Shown here: piece by piece, positions 35,385 through 45,327 of the stretch | Position numbering within the stretch: position 1 is the stretch's first letter | How the letters are laid out: every line of letters begins with the position of its first letter | Assembly (NCBI GenBank): GCA_032622095.1 | Contig: CP136061.1 | Location: forward strand, 47,375,797-47,439,796 | Source: Siphonodentalium dalli | Lineage: Eukaryota > Mollusca > Scaphopoda > Gadilida > Siphonodentaliidae | Length of the DNA stretch: 64,000 nucleotides | Reading direction: 5' to 3' | The notes under the pieces: model-generated | Told to the model about the DNA's origin: nothing | Database searches by the model: none | Seen by the model: the letters and a program-made list of their open reading frames with translations, nothing else | Program-made: the position numbers and the translations under genes

Positions 35385-35581
35385 CACAGGGGCCTGTATA
35401 ACGCGCTCCGATGCCCGCCCCCTTTACACTACCGCTATGCGCCAAAACTATATACGCGCCGGCTTTACGTTAATGGTATCAAATATACGATGCCATTAAC
35501 GTAAAGCATGCGCATATATATTTTTGGCGTATAAGGGTAGTGTAAAGGGGCGGGCAGCGAAGCGCGTTACAGGCCCCTGTG
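35385..35581. mobile_element. 197-bp palindromic MITE with 7-bp direct flank
   Basis: Almost wholly self-complementary. It runs from CACAGGGGCCTGTATAACGC to GCGTTACAGGCCCCTGTG, with its centre near 35483 between TTTACGTTAATGG and CCATTAACGTAAA. GTGTCAT occurs directly on both sides (35378-35384 and 35582-35588). It is consistent with a hAT-type MITE. It lies about 230 bp beyond the last exon I placed in the PAN-like gene. Confidence 0.8.
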
Positions 35582-35810
35582 GTGTCATTCACTCCGGTTT
35601 GGGAATTCCCAACAGTTGCAAAGCTCGAGGTACCGGTGCCATGCAGTTGGAAAATGTCAACTCAAGGGAGAGGATGCAATTGGAATGCATGGTTCAATTA
35701 GTGGGAGGTGCCGTTTGGAAATTTCAAAGTGCATGGAAACCCCCGAATGAAGACTTTCTATTCATATGCCCGGCCTGTCAGGATACAGATTATGTTCTCC
35801 GTGAACATAC

Positions 35811-35898
35811 CATGACCAAGAGGCCTTTCCAAATCAAACATCCCAATATTACGAATATCGATTAAAATTGAGACCAAATCCTTTCTCATAATTATATT
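35811..35898 (-). CDS. Secreted PAN-like protein gene, candidate exon 6
   Basis: On the minus strand an acceptor TTATTAATTTTCCAG precedes an 88-base exon in phase 0, which is what exon 5 requires. It reads NIIMRKDLVSILIDIRNIGM followed by FDLERPLGH, and ends at a GTATGT donor in phase 1. The beta-strand-like alternation continues the exon 5 domain plausibly. No downstream exon could be placed before the LINE, so the 3' end of the gene is unknown. Confidence 0.5.
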
Positions 35899-35899
35899 C

Positions 35900-36778
35900 T
35901 GGAAAATTAATAAGGATACGAAGTGCATGAGACGCCAACAATATATCACTGCATTATATATAGTCTGTATATATAATTATGAAATCAATATAGAGTGCAT
36001 CATTGATACGTGTGTATTGACTCAGCTATATAGGCATAAATATTAGTCAAAGAGAAACAACGTATATATAGAGTATTATAGACAAATCGAAAGTTTCCAG
36101 GAAATATAATACTTGTAAAATTAATTAATATTGAGAAAACACAATTATCCCGGGTGTGTGTTCACGTGTCTTTCGACGTTAATAATATATATGAAGGGTC
36201 GTGTGGGTGTATGGATCGCCATCGTGCTATTCAAACGGGCTACGATATATATGTATACTAAGTTGGTAACAAAATAGCATTATAACCCAATCTCAACGGG
36301 CTTTCACGGAAAGAGCCGAGCCATTGAGACTGGTTATAAACAGTGCACATCTTACTAAAGATGTTTTGTCACTTCTCGACAGTACTATATAGATCAACAA
36401 CATCAAACTTTTCTTCAAACTTCCTTTCAATGCACGTTTCAATTAGTTTTACCAAAACCACAACAGAGAATTAACACCTGGTGTTGCACATATTTCACTT
36501 AAAACTTTTTTCAAAAGATACATTCCCAATAAAATAAAAATCGTAATATTCTACAAATAGCCACAGTTTCTGTCCAGGTTCACAAAAATAATTGAAGAAA
36601 AAATTATTTCTTATTTTCCTAGTGACAGAAGCATCTGAATGTTAGAGGAAGAGATCCACCATAATCCAGAAAATCAACTGTCAAATGCATGGTCAATGAT
36701 ATTAGTTGTGGCTAACATTATAGACTTATTTAAGCTTGGCCAACCACTTTAATACAGAGTTGATATGGGTATCGAACA
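35900..36778. other. Intron 5 of the PAN-like gene, no exon
   Basis: AT-rich sequence. It contains an imperfect hairpin around AATCTCAACGGGCTTTCACG and CCGAGCCATTGAGACTGG (36289-36333). Nothing coding is supported. Confidence 0.4.
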
Positions 36779-36990
36779 CGACGACATCAGACATCAGACT
36801 CGTCCAGCCAGGCGCCACACGACGGTATCAGACACCACACTCGTCCAGCCAGGCGCCACACGACGATATCAGACACCACACTCGTCCAGCCAGGCGCCAC
36901 GCGACGATATCAGACATCACACTCGTCCAGCCATGCAGGCGCCACACGACGATATCAGACACCACCCTCATCCAGCCAGGCCACACGCCC
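36779..36990. repeat. 41-bp tandem repeat, about five units
   Basis: Units of CCAGGCGCCACACGACGATA plus TCAGACACCACACTCGTCCAG recur with a 41-bp period (for example starts at 36808 and 36849) and few differences. It lies in the intron just after exon 5 of the PAN-like gene. Because 41 is not a multiple of three, the open frames across it change residues at each unit and are not coding. Confidence 0.9.
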
Positions 36991-37046
36991 CTACTTGACG
37001 TAGATGGAGAATCTTTCTGAGAATCCTGTACATTCGAGATTCACAC

Positions 37047-37164
37047 CTGTGAATATGTAAACACATACATATTGTCAACTGCAAGCATGTCAAAATATAA
37101 GAGGGATATTTTCGGGAATATAGGCGGAGAATATTCCAACTTGTGCATCAGACTTGCATGCAGC
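37047..37164 (-). CDS. Secreted PAN-like protein gene, exon 5
   Basis: The acceptor CCCCTGTATCGCAG (minus strand) is followed by 118 bases. The first base completes the Arg codon begun in exon 4, then LHASLMHKLEYSPPIFPKIS and LLYFDMLAVDNMYVFTYSQ follow, ending at the donor GTGTGA in phase 0. The LEYSPP and VDNMYVFTY phrases resemble an Ig-like or DUF11-type beta-sandwich repeat that often follows PAN-type modules in mollusc secreted or membrane proteins. That resemblance is recalled, not searched. Confidence 0.65.
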
Positions 37165-37772
37165 CTGCGATACAGGGGCTGTCAGTTTTCCCAGTTGATG
37201 CATGGCATTTAAGAACAAACATTGACCGAAAGTAAGAATATATGTTACTTCTGCATGGTCTGAAACAATATTCAAGTCTAACATTTTTGTTTTGTCAGGT
37301 ATGGAATTTCCAACTGTTGAAATGTTTTACCAAAGTTGGGGGGGGGGGGGACACAACAAACCAATTGCAAGCCCTCTCGACAGTCCCTAAATATAGAAAT
37401 ATAACATGTAACGTGACTATATATATACATGTAGGTCGATAGTTTACTGATTAGCTATATAAGGGTGATATAAACTATTGACTATAAACTTGTGAGTTGT
37501 TTTCTTTCCAGCTGTTTTGATTCTTTCGATTCCAAAAAGGAATATGCCTGATGTGCGCGGTGCGCCCATTGTCATCTGTTTTGGGGGCTGTTTTAAATTT
37601 CAGGCATGTTCTGTCTCATCTCTAAAGTATGACGGGAACCCGGGACCAGCGTGTATATAATTCAAACTACAGTTTTCTTCCTTCTGTCCGATCAAAAGTT
37701 CAGAAAACATAATATTGATTAAAACCTCCACTGAGCTTCAAGTTATATGTCGAACGCATGATGAATACACAC

Positions 37773-37877
37773 CTGTCGCTGTCTCGAAGACGGAAGACGA
37801 TGTCGCCCTTGAAAAAAGGAATTGTGGGCCGCGTGTGAATCGGCGATCGTAGTTGCAACCAGAGGTTCCCTGAGTCA
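37773..37877 (-). CDS. Secreted PAN-like protein gene, exon 4
   Basis: The acceptor TATACATCACAG precedes 105 bases. The first T completes an Asn codon split after exon 3, then DSGNLWLQLRSPIHTRPTIP and FFKGDIVFRLRDSD follow, ending in AG before the donor GTGTGT (phase 2). Phase matches on both sides. The segment starts a new module after the exon 2-3 domain; the GDIVFRL strand suggests the first strands of a beta-sandwich. Confidence 0.7.
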
Positions 37878-38457
37878 CTGTGATGTATACTTGGTCGCCT
37901 ACACACTTGCCCTTTGCTGTATATATGTTGAAGAATCGGCTGTGATACGAGAAAGAAACAAGATTGTGTGTATATTGATTTCAGAAGCACACCCTGTGCG
38001 GTGTATATTAGTGATATAATCATAACATATCATCGAAAAGGGACACGACTATAAATAAGCCATGCTAATAAACTTAAACTCTAAAACGTCTGCTCAACGG
38101 TTTTCGTAACTTTATTTTCTATTGTACATGTGCATGCCACGCATGGAATGTTATATATGCTTGTTGGGCGCAGTTTAACCCTTTATTTATTAAATGGATT
38201 CACCTACTCAGTTATAGCACTATATATTGGAACGGTTTATTATTCATTTGGAGGGGTGTTCATGTAATAAAAACTGACGGCAGACATACGAAACGATAAT
38301 ACAAGTGCACAATGATTCATATTTATTGGTGGGAAATGTTCAGATAATAATTTAAACAAATGACCTATGGTCTGAATATTTCATAAGGAAACTACTCGTC
38401 AATGAGTATTTAGTATAGAAAGGGTAAACATTTTCAAATCTAACCCTTTAAACTTAC

Positions 38458-38633
38458 TTCCAATTTGGCTTTGGCTTTTTAATCTGAAACACAGCATATA
38501 ACCCTCCAGGGAGGTCCGACCAACTGCTGTCTATCAATCGATCTGGAGTGAACCAACCCAGATTCTCAGAACCCTCAACATTAAACGTCATTCTGGCGTC
38601 AATCGTCTGGTTCGTGGATAATTCAATACGTAC
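38458..38633 (-). CDS. Secreted PAN-like protein gene, exon 3
   Basis: Acceptor TTTCGTCTATCACAG, 176 bases starting in phase 0, donor GTAAGT in phase 2. It encodes VRIELSTNQTIDARMTFNVE then GSENLGWFTPDRLIDSSWSD and LPGGLYAVFQIKKPKPNW. The pattern VRIEL...LGWF..DRLIDSSWSDL matches, from memory, a domain widespread in mollusc PAN-containing secreted proteins, where it follows a WKL(V/L)F strand. N-glycosylation sequon NQT lies near its start. Confidence 0.85.
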
Positions 38634-38678
38634 CTGTGATAGACGAAATAATTTCCATCTATGTATATAGCTACATAA

Positions 38679-39143
38679 TATGTGACCCGCCATATCAAAT
38701 CCATTCGTAAGTCGGGATTTTTTTTACCCTGTGCCAATGCATTCTCTTGTCTATGCGAGTCGACCATAGGTCGCCTCGCATATATAAGAGAATGCATTGG
38801 CCTAACAATTTTTTACAATTTTAATAATTTTTTCTTGTATTCTTTAACAATTTTATAATTTCACCCATACATAGCCCCAGACAAACATGAGCAGACGACA
38901 CTCTTCTATATGCTTCTATATATGTGTGTGGGGCTCCCTGCAGGGTAATGGATGTTTTTTATTTTATGTCCTAAAAATTGTAAGAAACATTTATTTAAAA
39001 AAAATGATAAAAAATTGTTAGGCCAATGCATTCTCTTATATATGCGAGGCGACCTATGGTCGACTCGCATATATAAGAGAATGCATTGGCACAGGGTAAC
39101 AAAATCCCGACTTACGACTGGATTTGATATGGCGGGTCACATA
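38679..39143. mobile_element. Foldback element with about 130-bp arms, intron 2
   Basis: Ends TATGTGACCCGCCATATCAA and TTGATATGGCGGGTCACATA are inverted. The arms continue through TTCGTAAGTCGGGATTTT, CTGTGCCAATGCATTCTC and CTCGCATATATAAGAGAATG and are mirrored closely. The inner arms are themselves palindromic. It sits 46 bp from the exon 3 acceptor, close to the expected branch point region. Confidence 0.85.
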
Positions 39144-39284
39144 TGCAGTTCTGATTAAAATCATAGTACTCAGACGCTTCAGGTACTGAGTCCGACGAAA
39201 TTTGGTAGGGCTCCCATGCATTATACTACCAGCAGGAATTGCGTAATTGCCAGCCAATCGCAATATCACCATTAAAGCGATGTT

Positions 39285-41463
39285 CGAGTGGACGATCGAT
39301 AATCCACTGGGCGAATGTATTATGGTTAGGTATTTGTTCGTACTTGAATATAAACCGTACCGATAGAGTCACGATAGTCCGACAAAGATTAGCACATGTG
39401 TTTACGTCACCGGTGTAATTGTGGGGACATGTTTCTATTATGAAGGTTCGCTATCCCGAAGGTCCACTATTCCGAAGGTTCTCTATTCTGAATATTTGCT
39501 AATTCGAAGGTTCACTATTCCGAAGATTCGTTATTCCGAAGGTTCTCTATTCCGAAGGTTTTTGTTATTTTTAGGTTAATTCTATATTCTATATTCTAAA
39601 GTATTGAGAGGGTTCATTATCACGAAGATTCTTTTTATGGAGTGTGCGCTCACATCCGAACGATCCTGCGCGCATACCGATACAGATACAGGAGGAAATA
39701 ACTTAGAACATTAAATGTGATTTTGTTTTGTTTTCGCGGGTTTTCTTGTGATTTAATGTCATTACCTTTGAATTCTTGGCATATAATATGAATGTTGTGG
39801 TATATATGGACCCTCCTACATTGGGACATGACACAGGTACAGTTGACTTAAGTACTGTTCTGTGCGGGCTCCAATTTGGGGTTCAATATTTTAAGGGCCA
39901 AATTTAGAATTTTATGGGCCCATACCTTTGAACTCTGGGCATATAATATGAATTTTGGGGGGCATGTCTCTATTCCGAATGTTCACTATCCCGAAGGTCC
40001 ACTATTCCGAAATTTCTCTGAATGTTCGCTATTCCGAAGGTTCACCAATCCGAATGTTCGTTATTCCGAAGGTTCTCTATTCCGAAGGTTTTTGTTATTT
40101 TAAGGTTAATTCTATATTCTAAAGTATTGAGAGGGTTCATTATCACGAAGATTATTTTTATGAAGGAAATAACTTAAAACATTAAATGTGATTTTGTTTT
40201 GTTTTCGCGGGTTTTCTTGAGTTTAATGTCATTACGTATGACCTTATTTCTCATTACATATTCACGCCAAGCAGCCCACACAATTGCTATGTTTCCATGC
40301 GATTTAATGTCATTACGTGTGACCTAATATCTCAATAATCTGAGGCAAGAGTACGCCTGCTAAAGGCGAATTATAACAGTGGGGCTATAACGCTTAATGA
40401 ATACTGGAGGCTATAACAAACTGCGCAGCAGAATATCGCTGAATAGACGAGTATGAGATGAGCCTAACTGCAATTGTGACTTTGTTTAAAGGCCCACTTA
40501 ATTTTCGAGTCATTTATTTTTTGATAGTATATACGGTTTTAATAACAATTTATGCCATAAAATTTGAATAAAATACTATAATTCATCACCATTTGAAACG
40601 CAGAATACTTCTAACTCCCAGTTTGAAACACCTTTTAAAAAACCGCGACAAGTCGTGCGTCGTATATCTAGCAATTAGCAACTAACATGTCCTCTTCGGC
40701 TTTCCATAGATTTCAACGTAATTTGATACGTAGGGGTGTTTGTGTCCGGGAAGTGTTTTGGACGGGTCAAATCGTGACCCCGACCTGACCTTGACATTTA
40801 AAACTGTCAATGCAAGGTAAATTTGGGTAAAACGGACGAATTTCGGCGACATTTGATACCTAGGGATGCTTTTGTCCGGGGAGTGTTTTTGAACGGGTCA
40901 AATCGTGACCTCGGTGTGACCTTGACCTTCAATGTGGTCAATCAAAGGTCAAATTGGGTAAAACGGATGGATTTCGACGAAATTTGATACCTATGGGTAC
41001 TTTTTCGGGGGAGTGTTTTGGACGGGTCAAATCATGACTCCGACCTTACCTTGACCTTCAAAATTGTTAATTAACGGTCAAGTGGGGTAAAACGGACGGA
41101 TTTCGACGAAATTTGATACCTATGGGTACTTTTCTCCGGGTGGGGGTGTTTTGGACGGGTCAAATCCTGACCTGACCTTGACTTTCAAAATAGTCAATTC
41201 AAGGTCAAATCGTGCCTTTCGCCGGAAATCAGATGGGAAACAGCCCGGACGAAGTCGGGCCCATCAGCTTGTGTAATAAAGAAGACAGTTTGAAGAATGT
41301 AATGTATAACACGAGAAACGGGAAAACTTGAAATATGGAAGTATGCAAATTTGCCACATAAAATTTGAAAGCTAGATTATAGTATAATTATATTATAATT
41401 TTATATTTATGGCTAATAATATGATATTGGTGGCGTTACCAATTCTGACTATGGTTTTCTTGT
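39285..41463 (+). repeat. 2.1-kb dispersed repeat, copy 2 (intron 2)
   Basis: Same order and orientation as 24070-26204: GATCGATAATCCACTGGGCG at the left, CCGAAGGT arrays (39438-39565 and 39968-40095), MITE fragment (about 40475-40640), AGGTCA array (40690-41255), and the shared terminus GACTATGGTTTTCTTGT. Small indels distinguish the copies. No terminal inverted repeats were found. Confidence 0.85.
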
Positions 41464-41884
41464 TACATATCTATCAACGTAATTCGCATGATCGCACGAG
41501 TTTCCAGGCATGTGATTATTCTCAGAATCGCACTAGTGCAGTCTGTCGACGGAACTATTTCATTCAGTGTTGTTAGACTGGTTCTCGCCGTTACTATTTT
41601 TACTTTCTCAATCGCGACAATAAAGAAACAAAAAGCGATCAATCGATGAGATGATTCATTCAAGTAGTTTCATTTCAAGAATATGTTTGTCGAGGCACAG
41701 AATTTAATTTCAAACGCATCATTAAAGATGGGTCAAGGTCACTCGCGGATAGAAGGGGCTCCCTGCCTGATTGTTGCGTTAACCCTAAAATGCCGTTAAA
41801 ATCAATTAAAACTCACATTTTCTGTACCGGAGATGTACGATTGTGAGTCAACTTATACTATGATACGGAGATATGTAATAAAAA

Positions 41885-42036
41885 TAGAACCGCATGAGTG
41901 TCTGGATTTTGACGAATTATCGCACTCGATTTGTTGGCGGAACGCGATACCTCTCGTGCGGGACTGCGTCCCGTATCGCTCCGCCAACAAATCTCGTGCG
42001 ATAATTCGTCAAAATCCAGACACTCATGCGGTTCTA
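41885..42036. repeat. 152-bp hairpin (foldback)
   Basis: TAGAACCGCATGAGTGTCTG at the left is mirrored by CAGACACTCATGCGGTTCTA at the right. The arms continue through GATTTTGACGAATTATCGCA and TTTGTTGGCGG with few mismatches to a centre near 41960. It has the same design as the hairpin at 3345-3502 but an unrelated sequence. Confidence 0.88.
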
Positions 42037-42125
42037 TCTATATATCAGATTAATTAATCTGAAATATCAGATAATTAATCTGATATATCGGATTAAGTGA
42101 TATCAGAATAATAATCTGAGAATTT
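42037..42125. repeat. Tandem ATCAGATTAATTAATCTGAT palindromes
   Basis: ATATCAGATTAATTAATCTG and degenerate copies repeat about four times with alternating half-sites (AGATAATTAATCTGATAT, ATCGGATTAAGTGATATC). It follows the hairpin directly. Confidence 0.7.
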
Positions 42126-42276
42126 CCAACTGACGGCAATTTCAGTGTGTTAATGTTTTTTTTTTTTACAGAAAGTAAGACAATTTTCGACTTTTGGTAT
42201 AAAACGTCAGATTTTACACGTGAACGAAACTATCAGAAAAATATCAACCTATTTTTGGCATTACATTATAACGAGG

Positions 42277-42889
42277 TTAAAGGGGTACTGTACGCCATTT
42301 TCATTAAAATTCCGGTGATAACAACGATCTAATATCGATAATATATAGTAACATAAATAATTTGAGTCGAAGATGTATTCTGTAAACGCTCAGGTTAATA
42401 GGCTATCTTAAAATTTTATAATTTAAAAGTTAATAATTTGATATAAATTGAATTTATGACTGGAGCCATAAAATGGCGTCAATTAAATTACGAATTCCCG
42501 TGTACATGACGTAATCAAATAAAGTAATTGAGGGATACTGGATTTGTAAACCGATCGCACACACGATCGTTTGAACATTATGATGATACGAGGAGAGAAA
42601 ACTCAAGCCACTCACTGACTAGTGATGATACAATAACTTAAATGAGTATATGTGACTAGTATTCATATAATATAACTTTTATTTGATTCATTTGGTTGAA
42701 AACTGTACAAAAATTACTCGACAACGACAATTTGTATTTTTGCATTCCGGTAAATTTGCCATCCGTAACACTACTTCGTACTCAACAGACTTTCAAATAA
42801 TGGAAAAATTGTGTTACCTTATTTACCTTATTCTCCGACTCGGAGACTATAGAAACCAACAACAACATGTTGGGTACAGTATCCCTTTA
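42277..42889 (-). mobile_element. TTAA MITE of the AGGGATACTGTACCC family, most complete copy
   Basis: Bounded by TTAA (42277-42280 and 42886-42889), with inverted ends AGGGGTACTGTACGCC and GGGTACAGTATCCCT. It serves as the uninterrupted reference for the copies at 48765-51007 and 55599-58522. No ORF. Confidence 0.85.
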
Positions 42890-42910
42890 AGTAAAAAAAA
42901 AAAAAAAAAA

Positions 42911-43127
42911 AAAAATGTTAATTTGAGCAAATAGCTCAATAAAAAATTTATTATTATTTTTTTATTATTAAACGAACTGTTTAAACGATCAAAATTCTAC
43001 CTTTATTCAGCGGAGGGGACTGTGGCCGCTTTGTGCGTTAGGGCAGCACACCCCCGCGCACACAGGTGCTGCCGGCTCCTAACGCACAAATTTAGGGGGC
43101 ACAGTCCCCTCCTATGCGGAGTAAAGG
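42911..43127. repeat. Intron 2 inverted-repeat arm plus GC-rich palindrome
   Basis: 42911-43000 (AATGTTAATTTGAGCAA, then ATTAAACGAACTGTTTAAAC and GATCAAAAT) recurs inverted at about 47370-47440. Positions 43000-43127 form a hairpin: CTTTATTCAGCGGAGGGGAC and TTTGTGCGTTAGG are mirrored by CCTAACGCACAAA and GTCCCCTCCTATGCGGAGTA. Confidence 0.75.
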
Positions 43128-43210
43128 CCTGTTTCACCTATAGTATACTTCGGTAATATATACAGACAGCTCAAGCAAAAGGTACATCGTCTTTAATACA
43201 AAATACATAC

Positions 43211-43356
43211 GGTTTTGAAGTTGAATTGCTTCCACCCGTCCATCAACGGACTTCTATAGACATCCTGGCAGTTTGCAGTTTGGTTCGCCTCGTTCAAGCT
43301 GGTATCGAAGTCAGCATCTGTGCCGTTACGAGCACTAAACAGTAACTTCCACGAAC
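43211..43356 (-). CDS. Secreted PAN-like protein gene, exon 2
   Basis: Acceptor ATATTATTTAG on the minus strand, 146 bases, donor GTATGT. The first two bases (GT) complete the Ser codon begun by exon 1, then SWKLLFSARNGTDADFDTSL and NEANQTANCQDVYRSPLMDG WKQFNFKT follow, ending in phase 0. Two N-glycosylation sequons (NGT, NQT) and one Cys are present. The WKLLF strand after a PAN-like module, with a later DVY segment, matches the module order of mollusc PAN-containing secreted proteins as I recall them. Confidence 0.85.
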
Positions 43357-43500
43357 CTAAATAATATTACACTATACAATATTCCTGAACTTTAATTGAT
43401 ACAACTCTACCATGTGTAATGTCAACGTTATGTTTTGTATGACCATATCTATAATTGTCACAATAAAAATATTAAACAAAAAACAAATTCCACGCACCTG

Positions 43501-43926
43501 TTAAAGGCCCACTTAATTTTCGTGTCACCGATTATTTTTTTATTGTTCCTTGATATACGGTTTTAATAACAATCTATACCATAAAATATGATTAAAATTC
43601 TATAATTCATCAATATTTGAAACATCTGTGTCTCAGAAGACGCCCACAGAGAAATAGAAAACTGTTGAAATCATAGAATGACTTGCCCCCTTTGCCACCC
43701 AGAATGCAACAGAATCCAAACGTTTTCAGTGGAAGGGGAAGAACTCTATCTTTAATATATAGAGTTATTCCCCCTGCATTGAAAATAATACTGATTTTTA
43801 CTGCAATCCAGCATGTCGAACAGTTTATTACTCCGGATAAGTTGATAATACAATGTTTTGGAGCTTCCTCTTTCAAATGGTATATACTATGGCATATATT
43901 TTATATAATGTAATTTGGGCCTTTAA
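43501..43926. mobile_element. TTAA MITE of the GGCCCACTTAATTTTC family (intron 1)
   Basis: TTAA at 43501-43504 and 43923-43926 encloses AGGCCCACTTAATTTTCGTG and a shortened right end TTTGGGCCT. The interior AATGGAAGGGGAAGAACTC and CAATGTTTTGGAGCTTC match 768-1080 and 51338-51820. Confidence 0.8.
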
Positions 43927-43949
43927 ATTTGGATAATTGCAATTCCTAG

Positions 43950-44766
43950 CAGATATCTGCTTGGAATATGGTCCATTATGGAGATATCTCCTTGGATACA
44001 AGGAGATATCTGCTTGGATTATGGAGATATCTCCTTGGATCCTAGGAGATATCTCCTCGCAACTACGAGATATCTGCTTGAAATATTTCCAACGAGATAT
44101 CTCATTGAAACCGAGGAGATATCTCCATAATCCAAGCAGACAACTGCTCGGATCCAAGGAGATATCTCCTTGGATCCAAGCAGATATCTGCTCGGATTAT
44201 GGAGATATCTCCTTGAAATAGTTTTCAACGAGATATCTCCTTGGACCCAAGGAGATATCTCCATATTCCAAGCAGATATCTCCTTGAAAATATTCCAAGC
44301 AGATATCTGCTTGGATTATGGAGATATCTCCTTGGAAAACCGCGGCTATGAAATATTATTGATTTCTCCAAGGTACATATACGTTTTTTCCATTTTTTTT
44401 AAATACATCCAAGCAGATATCTGCTCGGAATATGGAGATATCTCCTTGAAATATTTTTCAAGCAGATATCTCCATAATCCGAGCATATATCTGCTTGGAT
44501 CCAAGTAGATATCTCCTTGAACATATTTCAAGGAAATATCTCCATAATGCGAGCAGATATCTGATTGGATCCAAGGAGATATCTCCTTGGATCCAAGCAG
44601 ATATCTGCTCGCATTATGGAGATATCTCCTCGGTTTCAAGGAGATATCTCCTTGAAAATATTTCCGAGGAGATATCTCCATATTCCAAGCAGATATCTCA
44701 TTGAAACCGAGGAGATATCTCCATAATGCGAGCAGATATCTGCTTGGATCCAAGGAGATATTTCCG
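43950..44766. repeat. Array of about 29 GATATC-centred palindromes
   Basis: About 800 bp built from short perfect palindromes: AAGGAGATATCTCCTT, AAGCAGATATCTGCTT and hybrids such as GAGCAGATATCTCC. The connectors are TGGATCCAAG, CATAATCCAAG, GAAATATTTCC and similar. I count about 29 intact GATATC cores, typically 20-35 bp apart, with one gap at about 44345-44410. Connectors such as TTGGATCCAA are also palindromic. The many ORFs on both strands (DISPWIQADI-type) are by-products. It lies in intron 1 of the PAN-like gene. Function unknown. Confidence 0.93.
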
Positions 44767-45327
44767 AAAACGAATATTTGCAGGGATGGCGCCCCATAGA
44801 TTTCCATGTTATCCTCGCGGATACAAGAATTGTTTTACAAAACAAATATTATAACAGTGGTGCAAGTATCGGTGTACCATACGGTGTAGAAAATCCAATA
44901 TGGCGAACAAGCAAGGTCACAGAATGTTGATTAGTTCTTTGTGTTAACCATCGTTTTCAGCACGAGCCCTGGGTTATACTAGAACAAATTATATCACAGA
45001 ATATATTGGCACCTCGTTCGTTCAGATTATCTGTTGCATTATAGCGTGATCAAACTTAGCTGTTTTTTTTGTTTGTTTTTTTTTTGTTTTATTCGGCGAG
45101 GTAGCACATGCAGTGGCTATATATTCCACTCAATTTTCACAAAATAAGCTGATTAATCACACGGATTTCTTCGCATATCGAGGTCAATATGTCTCAGGAA
45201 TAAATTACGCAAATGCGTGGACATCAAATGGGCTATTTTTCAATTTTTCGAGTAAATTTAGTTTTGTTTAAACACGCTATTATGACGGTGCATATAGTAA
45301 TTATTTAGACAATAATAACGGTTTAGA

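Noticed and set aside
35524-35865. 113-codon plus-strand ORF ending in FICPACQDTDYVLREHTMTK
   Set aside because: Its start lies in the palindromic MITE and its end overlaps candidate exon 6 on the other strand. The CPAC motif alone is not enough, and there is no promoter or splice context.
41463-41663. 66-codon minus-strand ORF in intron 2 of the PAN-like gene
   Set aside because: The frame is open and vaguely membrane-like at its start, but it has no acceptor or donor in the right phase and begins exactly where the 2.1-kb repeat ends.
43937-44845. Several overlapping ORFs on both strands (ISPWIQADICS, GDISLK type)
   Set aside because: They translate the GATATC palindrome array, which is open in several frames by composition. 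Products on the two strands are near-identical because the DNA is palindromic.
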